Assembly: GCA_003290165.1 (NCBI GenBank)
Contig: QNQO01000457.1
Coordinates: 434,001-498,000, forward strand
DNA length: 64,000 nucleotides
Direction: 5' to 3'
From: Berberis thunbergii
Lineage: Eukaryota; Streptophyta; Magnoliopsida; Ranunculales; Berberidaceae
A model generated the notes under the pieces. It was not told the origin of the DNA, made no database searches, and saw nothing but the letters and a program-made list of their open reading frames with translations. Numbering within the stretch: the stretch's first letter is position 1; each line of letters begins with the position of its first letter. The position numbers and the translations under genes were made by a program. Shown in pieces: positions 34,501 through 43,946 of the stretch.

Positions 34501-37500
34501 CACAACTTCCCTATCGCTCACTCAATGAGAAAAGCAAGGATTCAATCCAGCACCCCTCCCTACGGCAGTCAATGGTATCTAATAAGTATTTCTACCCAAT
34601 TTTTTTTCTTTTTCATTCCCCGCTACTCGTATTCTATTGAATTGTTTTGTTGCATATCAACAACTCACTTCCAATCTTCAGCCTCTACAATGCGAAGTTT
34701 GTCATGGCAGTAATAGCGAGTTCGTTTTTTGCCACAGTATGTCATCCCTTAGTGGTGGTAAGCATAACGGAAGTATTTGCTTGACCTCGTCAACCATAGT
34801 TGTTAACTGTTCCACTCGCCTCTCAGCAATATCACGATTAACGGATTGTCTAATCTCAACACGTGAAGCCTCATCATAAGCTACCTTCTCGGCCGGGTAG
34901 ACCCCATCCAAATTGGCCTTCAAGGACGCAAGTTCAGCGGCAGACTTATCCTGCACACTTTTCGCCTCAATCAACGAAGTCCGAGCAGCCCTGATAGTTT
35001 TGTCTGACTCTGCAATAGCACTGCCAACTTTCTCTAAAAATACCACCTAATTGCGATCGGCTCAATAAACCGAACCCATCACCCTTGCATAGGTGAGATG
35101 ATTCATCTCATCCATTATTTGCTCAAGATCATAATCAAGGTGATCGCTTGGATCCAATACGGGCATCGAAGGTCTTACCACTAACCGCCTGTGTCATTCT
35201 TTTATCTACTTGCGCGCACCATCTTGCACGTCAAGTTGAGTAAACCAACAAAACTTATCGTCTGACTTGATATGGATATCTTTTGAGCTAGGCTCAGTCC
35301 AGCCAACTTGTGAAAGAACACGGGGATCCAGAAGCACTGAGGAATCGCCCCCAACATCCAAAAAGGCAGGAGGAACGACAATGACAACGAAGAAACAACT
35401 CTTACCCTCCCGGCGAGGAGCGACCATAGCAGGAACGGGAATAGTAGTGTCAACAAGAGCAGAAGAGTACAAACGAGCATGAGAAGAAACTAAGAATCCG
35501 ACCGCATCACTGATATTAATTGAAGGAGAAGAATAAACTTCGAAACTCTGACCACCACCGCAACCTCTTTAGACTGTTTTACCGTCTACTGAAGCATCTT
35601 ATCATCAATAGCTCGGGGATCATCGTTAGACCATTCAGCAACGTTCGAAACACCATAGGCAGAGAAAATCCTATTTTCATTATCGTCCAACAAATGAGTA
35701 GTTTGTTTATCGCTTCTTTCTAGCACCAGCCTCATCTTCTCAGCCTCCTCGAGAAATGCGCAATCCTCTTTCATGACATCCTTGCAGGAAGGACTCGGAC
35801 GAGAGGTAGCTTTCGTAAAATCCTTGCCATAACTCAAACGGGATGCAGTCTAAACAAAGCCACGAGTAGATAACCGTTTCTTCTTCGAATCCCAACAAGG
35901 ATCTACCGAGAATCACCTTGATGGACTAAAATGCCTCACAAGCTTCTTCCTGGAGGCCGAACCTACGACATTGACAAGAGCATTGAGATCCGTAACGCAC
36001 CTATCCGAAGTCACTTATCAAACAATGCTAGCATCACTAACGCCAGCATGAGTAGCACGAGCAGCGATATCCTCAGCAGGGGATTCGGTAAGCAAGGCCT
36101 ACTCTGCTTCATTCATGGTGTACAAACCACTACGACTCAACATGTCTTCAAAAAGAAATGTCTCTACAAAGAACTGGGGAAGTTTCAAGAATTGGTCACT
36201 GATCATTCGCTCATCCGCGATCAACTGAAGATCCTTCTGTTTGTTGGAAACCCGGAACAATCAAAAAATCAAACGACCTCGCAATTGGAAGTAGCCAGAA
36301 TTAAAACAAGTATAAAACCAAGACATCGGCCAATCGTGAATGTTATCATTAAGCTTCCAAAAGCAGGCAAGAGAGCAGAGGAAGCAGATATCTTTGGTCA
36401 CCATCAGACCAACCCCCAAATGCAAAACCCTCATAGTCAAATAAAAGTCGAACAAAATAGCCATCGCATAAGAAGAAATCATGACTCTCCAACCATTAGG
36501 ACCCATTTGAATAGTAGGAATGCCCAAGAAATCGAAATACTCCCAAAACAGCTTTAGAACTAGAAATCGAAAGCTAGAGAAAAACGTACACGGATACAGC
36601 GCAATGTACCCAAACCTTGGATGACAACGACTGTCGTTTCGTCTAGGCAAAATAATCTCAAGGTCAGGTGGCAAATTGTAGTCAGAATGAAGGTTGTCCA
36701 ACGTCCCTTGAGAAACTTTCTTGGGAAAAAAATAAGTCTTACAAGTAGCTAGTGACTCATCGCTTAATTTATCGCCAACAGACATCGTTAAGGAATGAAT
36801 AAGCAAAGAGAACAAAGAAGACGAATGAAGAAAAAAAACTCTAATTTCAAAGATAGTGTAACGAGGGAAAACAAACCAATCACGTCCCCTTTTATATAAC
36901 CAAGCAACGAAGGGATTGCCCATGGGACAGCGTGCTAGATATGATGGCTATGTGAAATCCCAAAAATCTACGCAAAATCGAACAGAAAAACAAGAAATCG
37001 ACACCTACCCACAAAAAGTTGCTGACAACATAAATACAAAGCAATGATGAAATTGAAATACCAACCAGTCACGAAGTTAGTAGTCACGTCAATATACCCA
37101 CTAACTAAGGGGAAGTAGCTGATGATACATCAAAATAGACCATCACAGCCATACATGTGGCAGAAAACATCCATTACAAGAATTTGATGTCCCATCTATT
37201 GGGCTAGCTCGTAAAAATCCAAAAAAGGTTAAAACCAATTATAAAGGCCCAAATTGGGCCTATTAAAGGAATACGTAATCGAAACCCAAATTCTGACCTG
37301 CACAAATCAAATCCAGACCCGATACGAATTTTCTTACAAAGAAGAGGAACGTTGCACAAAAAGAGTCATGGGGGAGTTACGCCTCCACGGACACGACTCC
37401 ATAAAGGATTTCCTTCCGTTGCATCTCACATGTTTAAGTCACGCAGATAATTAATCACAACCATTCTAAAAGGTAAATGAAACATTCGACAAAGATATCC

Positions 37501-38319
37501 AACTTTAACTGAGTTTTGTCCAGATTTACTTCCTTCTTCAAGCAGAGTTGTTGACTTAAGCATCAGAATGCCTTCAGCCACCAAAAAGGTGGTCGTTGGC
37601 AATCTGTTTTGCAGTCAAACTCACATAATGACGAGATTTGGACGCATCACTTTTTATGGGCCTATTGCACCAAGAACTTAAAAGTGCAGATTTTAGGGGT
37701 GCTTGTGTTGCTTCTAATAAGAACTAGAATTTTGAATCAGAAGTGGTCCATCGATTCAATATGTTTATCTGCGCTTGTGATTGATTAAAAGTAAAAGTTG
37801 TGGAACCATGTTCTGAACTTGAGAGACAAATTGGAGTTTATGACCACTAAAGGAAAACAATGCATCATCTAAGCGTATTGTATTGATGAAGCTGAGCTTG
37901 ATAATTGAATTGAATACTAGTAGTCAATTGATACCAAAATTAGAGAAGAGAAGCAGGACAAATCAAATCTTGTGATGAACTAATAAAATGAAACCCTAAT
38001 TAGTAGCAGGAAATCAGAAACAACAAGAACTTACTCTAAGATTAGATGGATCGGGGGCAGAATCAGCGAAGCTGGAAACCCTAGTTCCACCGACATTAAG
38101 ATTAGTGAAATTGGAGGTGGGCTGAGAAGCTCCAGTTGATCGAATCGGCTGAAAATCGTACATAGCAACATTAGTAGTGTGATGTTGTACTAGTTGCGGT
38201 TCTTCCTCTTCTTCTTCTTGTGGATTAAGAAGGTCGAAGATATTGTTGTTGTTTCGGGATCCAGAAAGTCCCGTCACTTGCTTGTCCATGAACCGAGATG
38301 ATGATGATGATGAATTCAT
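15414..38319 (-). CDS. DUF1421 / FLOE-like protein gene (3 exons, about 554 aa)
   Basis: Exons 38035-38319, 18568-18846 and 15414-16514 are all phase 0 with GT-AG borders and no stops. Exon 1 encodes an Asn/Ser/Glu-rich head containing FMDKQV and YDFQPIRSTG, as in Arabidopsis FLOE2/FLOE3. Exon 2 encodes YGSLDT, VSEIDKTMKIHADKML and a coiled coil of leucine heptads (residues about 120-190). Exon 3 continues it (VQTGLQVLRDKQ), then a Gln/Pro/Ser-rich region (about 225-500) and the C-terminal DUF1421 UBA-like domain (VVDKLATMGFSGDQVRAAVR) ending GWYGR. FLOE1 of this family forms hydration-dependent condensates in seeds. Intron 1 is about 19.2 kb and full of transposons; intron 2 is about 2.05 kb. 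I infer it is functional because all three exons are open. Assigning exon 1 across the large intron rests on family similarity and matching phase. Confidence 0.85.
16515..18567 (-). other. intron 2 of the FLOE-like gene
   Basis: AT-rich, with a GTATTT donor and TTGCAG acceptor. No transposon or internal gene is recognised; ORFs here are short and unrelated to known families. Confidence 0.8.
18568..18846 (-). CDS. FLOE-like gene, exon 2 (coiled coil)
   Basis: 93 codons between a CTACAG acceptor and a GTATTT donor. It starts TYGSLDTVV and ends KLRQLENILRE. Regular Leu/Met/Ile spacing (LSQMENRTLQLENLVDDLKI) forms the oligomerising coiled coil of the family. Confidence 0.92.
22089..24316. mobile_element. 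possible Harbinger-like non-autonomous element
   Basis: The left end GGGTGTGTTTGATTTCAAGG and the right end (reverse complement) GGGTTTGTTTGGTTTCAAAG are similar over about 20 bp and resemble the Tourist ends at 38474-38784. Flanks are TTT and TTA, so the expected 3-bp duplication is imperfect. The interior has AT-rich repeats (AAAATCAGATTTT at 22260-22440) and no transposase. Confidence 0.35.
24689..26048 (+). mobile_element. hAT-like element carrying a DUF569 gene fragment
   Basis: Flanked by an exact 8-bp direct repeat, GTGCTTAC (24681-24688 and 26049-26056), the hAT target-duplication length. The ends CAAGAATGCA and, inverted, TAAGGATGCA match at 8 of 10 positions. Subterminal regions contain CGACTCG and GTCCGACACG-type motifs common in plant hAT MITEs. 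The insertion splits the L1 reverse transcriptase at the duplicated octamer. No transposase is present. Confidence 0.6.
25456..25665 (+). pseudogene. DUF569-family gene fragment (5' end)
   Basis: Begins MELFRDAKVIRLQSHHDKYL followed by LADDDEE, the hallmark start of plant DUF569 (actin-crosslinking-like, beta-trefoil) proteins. It then jumps to sequence resembling the later repeat (ENRATKDWTNLRVYLPADRT), so the centre is missing. It ends at AATAG|GTTAGT, a plausible donor. About 200 bp upstream resembles a gene promoter/leader rather than transposon. Whether it is transcribed is unknown. Confidence 0.6.
29020..29370. repeat. diverged tandem repeat, CAAGGAAAACCTACTCC type
   Basis: Five to six copies, about 60-80 bp apart, of AACAAGGAAAACYTACTCCTAATAGGAAA variants. 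No coding potential. Confidence 0.55.
29385..29470 (+). repeat. two-copy direct repeat of about 45 bp
   Basis: Two tandem copies carrying TTAATAAGAGATTTTGATA and AAAACATTRATC. Confidence 0.75.
30155..30706 (+). repeat. 5' LTR of the intronic Tat-type element
   Basis: Left border inferred by alignment to the 3' LTR, whose first bases TGATGATACATC are altered or missing here. Confidence 0.7.
30707..30722 (+). other. primer-binding site region
   Basis: TTTGGCGCCGTCCATG directly after the LTR, the TGGCGCCG-type primer-binding site used by Tat/Athila-group elements. Confidence 0.65.
31244..32220 (+). pseudogene. Tat-type gag (capsid/nucleocapsid), broken
   Basis: Retrotransposon gag domain: PKKFTPPKFEVYDGTTDPSD, MNWFNSLPPRSIDSF and QEYVTRFTNELTID. 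After the frame ends at 31786, similarity continues in other frames to the nucleocapsid tail around 32130-32210 (YNLKYEIEHWIQRG). Gag would form the cytoplasmic particle that packages the RNA. Frameshifts prevent a full product. Confidence 0.75.
32575..32675 (+). repeat. three-copy short tandem repeat
   Basis: GATGTGAGCRYGATTGGACA repeated three times about 33 bp apart. Confidence 0.7.
33125..34030 (+). repeat. about 70-bp minisatellite inside the Tat-type element
   Basis: Roughly 13 copies starting GTTGGACAAACGAGTCAACT, spaced 67-73 bp. Two subtypes alternate over much of the array (one with TTAATTCAGAAAACTTCGAG, one with TAAGTAAAAAGCAACTTCGG), giving a dimeric higher order of about 142 bp. 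Tat/Ogre-lineage elements are known to carry such hypervariable tandem repeats in their 3' untranslated regions. Confidence 0.85.
34273..36790 (-). pseudogene. antisense Transposase_28-like ORF of the intronic Tat element
   Basis: On the strand opposite gag, near the 3' LTR. The N-terminal block (about 36790-36300, after a start near 36785: MSVGDKLSDES) contains NLPPDLEIILPRRND, FWEYFDFLGIPTIQMGPNGW and RVMISSYA, the signature of the plant 'putative gypsy type transposon' domain (Pfam Transposase_28). Further blocks at 35586-35837 (AEKMRLVLERSDKQT) and 34702-35046 are helical. The latter is a coiled coil with AARTSLIEAKSVQDKSAAEL. Function is unknown in the family. Here it is split by stops and frameshifts. 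Confidence 0.7.
37120..37649 (+). repeat. 3' LTR of the intronic Tat-type element
   Basis: TGATGATACATC ... GACGCATCA, 530 bp, preceded by a purine tract. It ends only 385 bp from FLOE-like exon 1. Confidence 0.75.
38035..38319 (-). CDS. FLOE-like gene, exon 1
   Basis: Codons 1-95, start at 38319 (MNSSSSSSRFMDKQV). The end DPSNLR is followed by GTAAGT. It has an EEEEEE run and a QPIRSTGAS motif. The only large upstream frame in phase with exon 2, it lies 385 bp from the end of the Tat-type retrotransposon. Confidence 0.85.
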
Positions 38320-38473
38320 TGAGATGAGAAGAGCTCCAATTTTGATGAAAAGACTGGTAAGTATACCATATACATATAGAGAAGGAATCTAAGACGACGA
38401 TTTCTATTTTTTATTCACCTATTTATTTATAATTTCGGTTTAGGACTTGGGAGCTACGTCGAGACGACTTTAA

Positions 38474-38784
38474 GGGTGTGTTTGGTTGCGTGGAATATTA
38501 TACCATGGGAATTTATATGGGAAATTTTACATTTTATGCTCATGTATTATTTTACATTCACCATTTGGTTTTGTGATTAATGGTGGGAATGGAAGTCTCA
38601 TGAACATGAAAATCACATGCCTTGGGGATTAAGGAGTGAGATTATTATGTTCATGGGACTTCTATTCCCACCATTGATCACAAAATCAAATGGTAAATGT
38701 GGAGTGATACATCAATTTACCTAAAATGTAGGGATTCCCTCATGAATTTACATGGCATAGGATTCTATGCAACCAAACACACCC
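38474..38784. mobile_element. Tourist-like (PIF/Harbinger) MITE upstream of the FLOE-like gene
   Basis: 311 bp with perfect terminal inverted repeats GGGTGTGTTTGGTTGC and a TAA target duplication (38471-38473, 38785-38787). The interior is near-palindromic (for example CACCATTTGGTTTTGTGATT and its inverse near 38675). It sits about 155 bp upstream of the FLOE-like start codon, probably within or next to its promoter. Confidence 0.92.
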
Positions 38785-38863
38785 TAAGCACAAGCGACTA
38801 TGGATCAATCAACTCTCAGTTCAGCAACTCTTTTGTTTCGAAAATTGAATGTTGCATTGCAAT

Positions 38864-39726
38864 CAGTGGGGCTCTCTTTAGAAAAATATTTTAATTTTGA
38901 GATGCAAAATCACTAATTATATTATTGTAATCAATTTTTTCTACTAAGTTACTCTCAATAGACATCATAGCTAACCCATTTAATCTTTTTTGTGACATGA
39001 TGGACCGAAGATACGATTTTATCAACTTCAATTTTGAAAAACTTTTCTCTGCGGAGGTTACCGTTACTGGAATAGTCAACAATATTCTATATGTGACCCA
39101 GGCATTTGAAAAACCACCATCCATTATTTGCAAATGATTTAGCACTTCAATAGTTTTTTTTTTTTACTTCTTCGGGTAAGATGTTACACAAAACTTTTAA
39201 TTCTAAAGCTAAATCTCTTACATCAATATCATAAAGATTGTCATGCTTCAAAAAGCTTTCAAGCTTAGTGCAATATGAGGTTACACTTTCATTATCTACG
39301 GATTGCAACTTCTTCAAGTCAAACAAAGACCCAAAAGTCTCTTCGTATAATTGAAGTTGTTCAAATCTATTTCTAAAAGAAGAAATAGATTTATCCACTA
39401 TGTCTAAAAAGCGGTCAACTCTAAAGGATTCTTCAACTGAACATATTAATTCTCCATTGTTAGTCTCATCAAATTGTTTTTTTCTTCTAATGATTCTTTT
39501 TGTTTTAAAAATAGGCTCAATATCCATTGCACTAGCTATTTCTTTAGCTTCAATCTTGACATCCACAAATCCAGTCTTCCTATATTGTTTTATCTATTTG
39601 TATTTTAAATAAATGGATTTTTAGGTTATAATTTAATTTTGAGGTAATATATAAAAAATAATTACAAATATGGGGGCCCTGGGAAATGGGACCCTGGGCG
39701 GCCGCCGATGCCCAGGGACACCCCTG
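38864..39726 (-). mobile_element. internally deleted hAT element
   Basis: 863 bp flanked by a perfect 8-bp duplication ATTGCAAT (38856-38863, 39727-39734). The ends CAGTGGGGCTCTC and, inverted, CAGGGGTGTCCCTGG are of the hAT CAGnGGnG type. It contains only the C-terminal part of a transposase. Confidence 0.85.
38891..39566 (-). pseudogene. hAT transposase C-terminal fragment (ZMYM1/TTF-type family)
   Basis: The upstream frame (39566-39147) has MDIEPIFKTKR, EESFRVDRFLDIVD and FGSLFDLKKLQS. The downstream frame (39145-38891) has the hAT dimerisation domain AWVTYRILLTIPVTVTSAEK followed by SFSKLKLIKSYLRSIMSQ and RLNGLAMMSIE. The two frames are separated by a frameshift in a poly-T run at about 39153. 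The zinc finger and the catalytic N-terminal half are missing. Confidence 0.85.
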
Positions 39727-39734
39727 ATTGCAAT

Positions 39735-41582
39735 GCCACCATTTTCACTTTGTTACACCACTACCTAATTATGACATTTCTTTTCTTTGATCTCTCTTCC
39801 TGCAACTTCTCCTCCAATAACCTCATGCGAGCTCCTCATCCTTCTGCAACCACTTCTTTCTGTGACCTTTCCAACAACCATTTTCATATTCCTCCAACAA
39901 CCCTCCTTCACCACCCTCCCTCCCCAATGTTGTTTCACCGCACATCTACCATCTCCCCCAAACTCGTAATAATTGAAAAAACAAACCACAAAAATATATG
40001 AACTGTCAAAACTCTAAATTCTATGAGTTTTACGTAAAATCTCGCAGCATATATTGCGAATTTCAGCCATATTCTCGCAACCTATAAGGTGAGATTTTGC
40101 ACAAATGTAAAAAAAATTGAAATTCTATGCAATTTATGTAAAATCTTATAATATATGTTGCACAATTTTGCAATATTTAGGGGTGGTGGTGTTACTCGGG
40201 AGATTAAGGGTGATGGTGTAACAACGTGGAGATGGCGGTGGTACAAAGCAACATCCTTTCAAATTTTACACTCCCAACAACAATTTAGGCTATTGTAACT
40301 TTACTTCTTAAAGTCTGCTTTATTAAAAAAAGCATTTGGGAGTTTACGTACAAAAAATGGTTTTACTATTAGTTCCTTTTTGAACACCACCAATTTTCTA
40401 TCGAGCACCACGACCTCCTCACTTTTCATCTGTATACGATTTCACCAATTCCTCATTGCAATTGATCGAAATCGCAACACCAAAGCAAGTTTTGATCAAA
40501 ATCGCAACAAGTCTTGATTAAAATCAAAATCACAACAAGTACGCAATCTGTCATTTTCACATCCATAACTCATGCCTAAACCATGTAGCCTCCACAAAAC
40601 ACATGAAGAAGCTCAAAGAATCATTTGCAGACTAAAAGGTTTGAAAAAAAAGCATGACTTTATAATAACATGTCAACTTAAAATTGGCAGATCATGAGAA
40701 TTGCCAACTACTCCAACGATCCTCAATTGCTTCATCCTCATTTTGCTAAAAAAATTGCCCTCCATTTCGCATACCGCAAGTGCGAGATATACTCTCAATT
40801 TCACAGACACAACTGCGAGACTGAACTCCACTTTCCTTCTCGCAAACTATGTTGCGAGATTGGCTATCAATTTTGCAAGTCATGTGTACTGAGACTCAAT
40901 CTTGCATACATCATCATGAAACCAAATGCAATAGATTTTCTGAGATTGGATCTCAGTATCGCAGACATGACTTGCGAAATTGATACCCAATCTCGCAACA
41001 CCATCTGCATTTGGAGTGTGTGATTAGGTATTCTCTGAACTTGAATGCGTCAAGAAGGAAAATAGATGGAGTGTTGATGTCGAACGGTGAAGATGATGAT
41101 GTCGTATCGAAGATTTGCACTTGTACAGACAAATAAGAGAAAATAAGAATATGAAAATGGTAGATTTAGCGGTTATTGGTGATGGTGGTTAGTAAAAAAA
41201 ATTAGACTTTGGTAGTGCTTGAATGAAGAAGTGGTTGGTGCACATAGCAACAACTAAGCCTTCTACAAACCTAGAAAGACCCTGTTAGTTTTCATTATAA
41301 ATTAAGGACACAATTTTATTTAAAAGTTGTATTTGAATATTTTTTAGCTCTGTTTGAGCTAATATGTTCAAAAATAATAATAATTTAAGGATTAACATTA
41401 GAAACTTGTCTAAGTTTCATATCCCTTCCGAAGATGTTCCTCGAGATACGTATATAACTCCCTGCATTAACTTGATAAACCATCTTTGAGAGAGTTTAAG
41501 GACCACCCTTTCAGGTGGTTTTGGATAATAGGCAATAGTGGACTTACCGGTCGGCTTGTGGTGCACCCAAGGTGGGCCCTCG
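39735..41582. other. gene-free region with hairpin-repeat cluster
   Basis: No coding gene seen. It contains TCTCGCA...TGCGAGA hairpin repeats (40030-41010) and otherwise AT-rich sequence. Confidence 0.5.
40030..41010. repeat. dispersed TCTCGCA/TGCGAGA hairpin repeats
   Basis: About ten imperfect palindromes of the form TCTCGCA-(N8-10)-TGCGAGA. The clearest are CTCGCAAACTATGTTGCGAG (40837), TCGCATACCGCAAGTGCGA (40768) and TCTCGCAGCATATATTGCGA (40037). The densest part, 40760-41000, repeats about every 35-40 bp. Confidence 0.6.
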
Positions 41583-43158
41583 TGTCAAGCCCAACCCTAC
41601 AGAACCACATCACCAATAACGCGATACTGCAAAATTGACACGCCACATCACCATCCTACAAATACTTCTCAAAATCTCAAGGGATAAGATATAACCTTCA
41701 AACAATATTTCAATTAAAACTTAACTACTTCAAAGTTATATTACATCAAAATACACCTAAAATGCCAGTACATTCGTCATCTCTAACATCCACAAACATA
41801 AATCACACCTAAGTGTTGAAATAACAAACTCCAAAGACTACGAACACTGTGTACATAAGGATCCAAATACAATGTTGACGTAATAACAAAAAATGAAGTA
41901 GATTGCTACATAGCTCGACCAACTTGATTACCTTCACAACTTGTACTCTAATGAGAGTACACCCACCTGCAGTAGAGAGCTCCTGGAACATTGAATAAGC
42001 AATGGAAAGTTTTTAAGAAGTTTTGCCCTTGACAAATAAGAAACGGATGCACGACCTATAATACCGTGCTTCTCGTTACCTACGGAAAAGGGATCTTAGG
42101 TCTATTGATTAATGGGAGTAGTAGAGACTAGGAGAAACCTCTTTTGCTGGATTGGGCTTTCGCCCATTGTCCTTCAAGTCCCCCTTTATCATTTCAATCG
42201 GGATAGCTGCGGTTGCCTGTCATCAGAGTGAAGTTAGCGGGGGCTTTCATCAATTATGACATTTTCTAGTGTTTCATAGGATTTCAATCTCTTTAGTGAA
42301 TGCAAAGATATCCGAACGTTGGTATGAGTACACTGTAAGTACACAAACCATAGTTTCATATCACAGGATGTCATGATTACTAGGACATGAAATACAATAT
42401 GTAATCCTAAAATTTTCTAAATTCTCAAGCAACATATCATGACTCTAAGGATCATGATTCTAAGCTCATTTCCAAACGCATTCATTTTCTAATAATAAGT
42501 AGAAGAAGGAATAATAATAGATTCAAAAGATGCAAAACAAGTAACTACACTATACGACTATACTTGAGCATGCACAGATTTAAACAATCCGAGATAGAAC
42601 AGTTCTTACAAATATATGGTTAGTCGGTCTAGCTCCTTGCATACACAAATGTCATAATAGAATCAATACGAATGCAAGTGTTACTATAACAAGACCTTAT
42701 GTTATACCTTATCTTACCTATCATGTGCCGAATGTTTCTCACCTAAACACACTTTTATAAATGCATCAATATCACTCCAAGTATGTATGTATCTCAGATA
42801 GGGTGTCATCTATAAGATACACACTTAACTTTGAAAAACTTGTCACGAGGACTACCGATCAATTTCATAATTTTCTCATTTATTTCTTTTTTGCGCAATG
42901 AAAGAGGAGTTATGCTTATTTCGCTTCCCCTAGTCTCATGAGCACTCCATTGTATTACCTGATCCATGCCTGGTACAATGGTGTAGTTTTTCTTTTGGAA
43001 ACATGTTTCCTACATAATGACCATCGACCTGGATCTTTTCACCTTTTGATGCTTGCCATTTTGCAAGGATGAGTGCCTCTCGGCCTGGTCAACGACCTGG
43101 TGCTATCCACCCTATGGTATATGACACTCAACAATAATTATTATAACAAAACTAGAGT
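41583..43158 (-). mobile_element. probable Tekay-like LTR, minus strand, part 1
   Basis: Starts TGTCAAGCCCAACCC, resembling the inverted end of Tekay-type LTRs, and contains an ACCTGCAG block placed as in the solo LTR at 53468. No coding sequence. It is interrupted at 43159 by a chromovirus copy. Assignment is tentative. Confidence 0.35.
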
Positions 43159-43570
43159 TGTAACACTTGTGTTTTTCCTAACGCTTTAATAATTTTTATG
43201 TTTAGGATGTAGCCATGTGTACGTGCATGTTTATTTTGTTCATTTATATGAGAAAGGCATACAGACATGTGTAGTCGACATGGAGGTAGTGCGAATGTGG
43301 CATAGTCTAAGTGATCAATTTACTAAAAATGAATAATATGTTTAAGACAAATAATGTATAGACATAACTGTGTTAATTGATGAATATTGATTGTTTGGAA
43401 AATTATATACCTTTGTTTCTAACCATTTTTCGATGGCAAGTCTACTGAAGTTTATGCAGGTCAGACTTGCCATGCATGGTAAAATCTTAAAGAGTAAATA
43501 TAAGCAAAAAAAATATTACTTCAAGAATGATAACTCGTTGAGGAACTATATGTCTTTGAATTGTGTTTTC

Positions 43571-43946
43571 TTATGTAAAACCAAACCGACGGTTCGATTT
43601 TTTACCTAAACCGTGAAAGTCGATTTTAAAAATTTTAAACCGAAACTGAACTGACCATTAACAAAACCGATCTGAATCCGAACCGATTCTAATTTATGCT
43701 AATCGTAACCGAACTGACTAAAACCGAAATAAAACCAAATCGACCGACTATTTTAAACATGTTATATTATTTATATAAAATATATATTATTTACTATATA
43801 TATTCGGTCAGTTCGGTTCGGTCGGTTAAAATCACATAGAAATTGAAAACTGAACCGAACACTTCAGGCTTGAATTCTTTTAAACCAAACCCGAACCAAT
43901 TGGTTCAGTTTTAATCGCTTCGGTCGATTTTTTGTTCAACCCTAGT
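43571..43946. mobile_element. CGGTTCGGT-rich hAT-type MITE nested in the 5' LTR
   Basis: A near-palindromic block rich in AACCGAACTGA and TTCGGTTCGGTCGGTT, absent from the other LTR, which serves as an empty site (TATGTGGTTTATGTAAC is continuous there). The right end GTTCAACCCTA is MITE-like; the left end is degenerate. Confidence 0.65.

Larger units (their letters stand above)
30155..37649 (+). mobile_element. Tat-type Ty3/gypsy retrotransposon with gag, minisatellite and antisense ORF, no visible pol
   Basis: LTRs at about 30155-30706 and 37120-37649 share long blocks (AATACGTAATCGAAACCC, CCCGATACGAATT, TTTTGTCCAGATTTA, GACGAGATTTG) and both end GCATCA. A primer-binding region TTTGGCGCCGTCC follows the 5' LTR at 30708. 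A gag frame follows at 31244, then a tandem-repeat array, then an opposite-strand ORF, then a purine tract AAGGGGAAGTAGC before the 3' LTR. No protease, RT or integrase motifs were found in the 4 kb between gag and the antisense ORF. LTR mismatches suggest an old insertion. No matching target duplication was found. Confidence 0.78.
18847..38034 (-). other. 19.2-kb transposon-packed intron 1 of the FLOE-like gene
   Basis: Contains, in order, about 3.2 kb of unassigned AT-rich sequence (18847-22088, with AGGCTCGCCTTGAAGCG-type MITE-like sequence near 20490), a possible Harbinger-like element, an L1 with a nested hAT, degenerate repeats (27860-30150) and a 7.5-kb Tat-type retrotransposon. 37650-38034 is unique-looking sequence next to exon 1. 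Confidence 0.75.

Noticed and set aside
35931..36557. 208-codon plus-strand frame in the intronic Tat element
   Set aside because: It is antisense to the Transposase_28-like ORF, which has the family signature; the plus frame has no recognisable domain.
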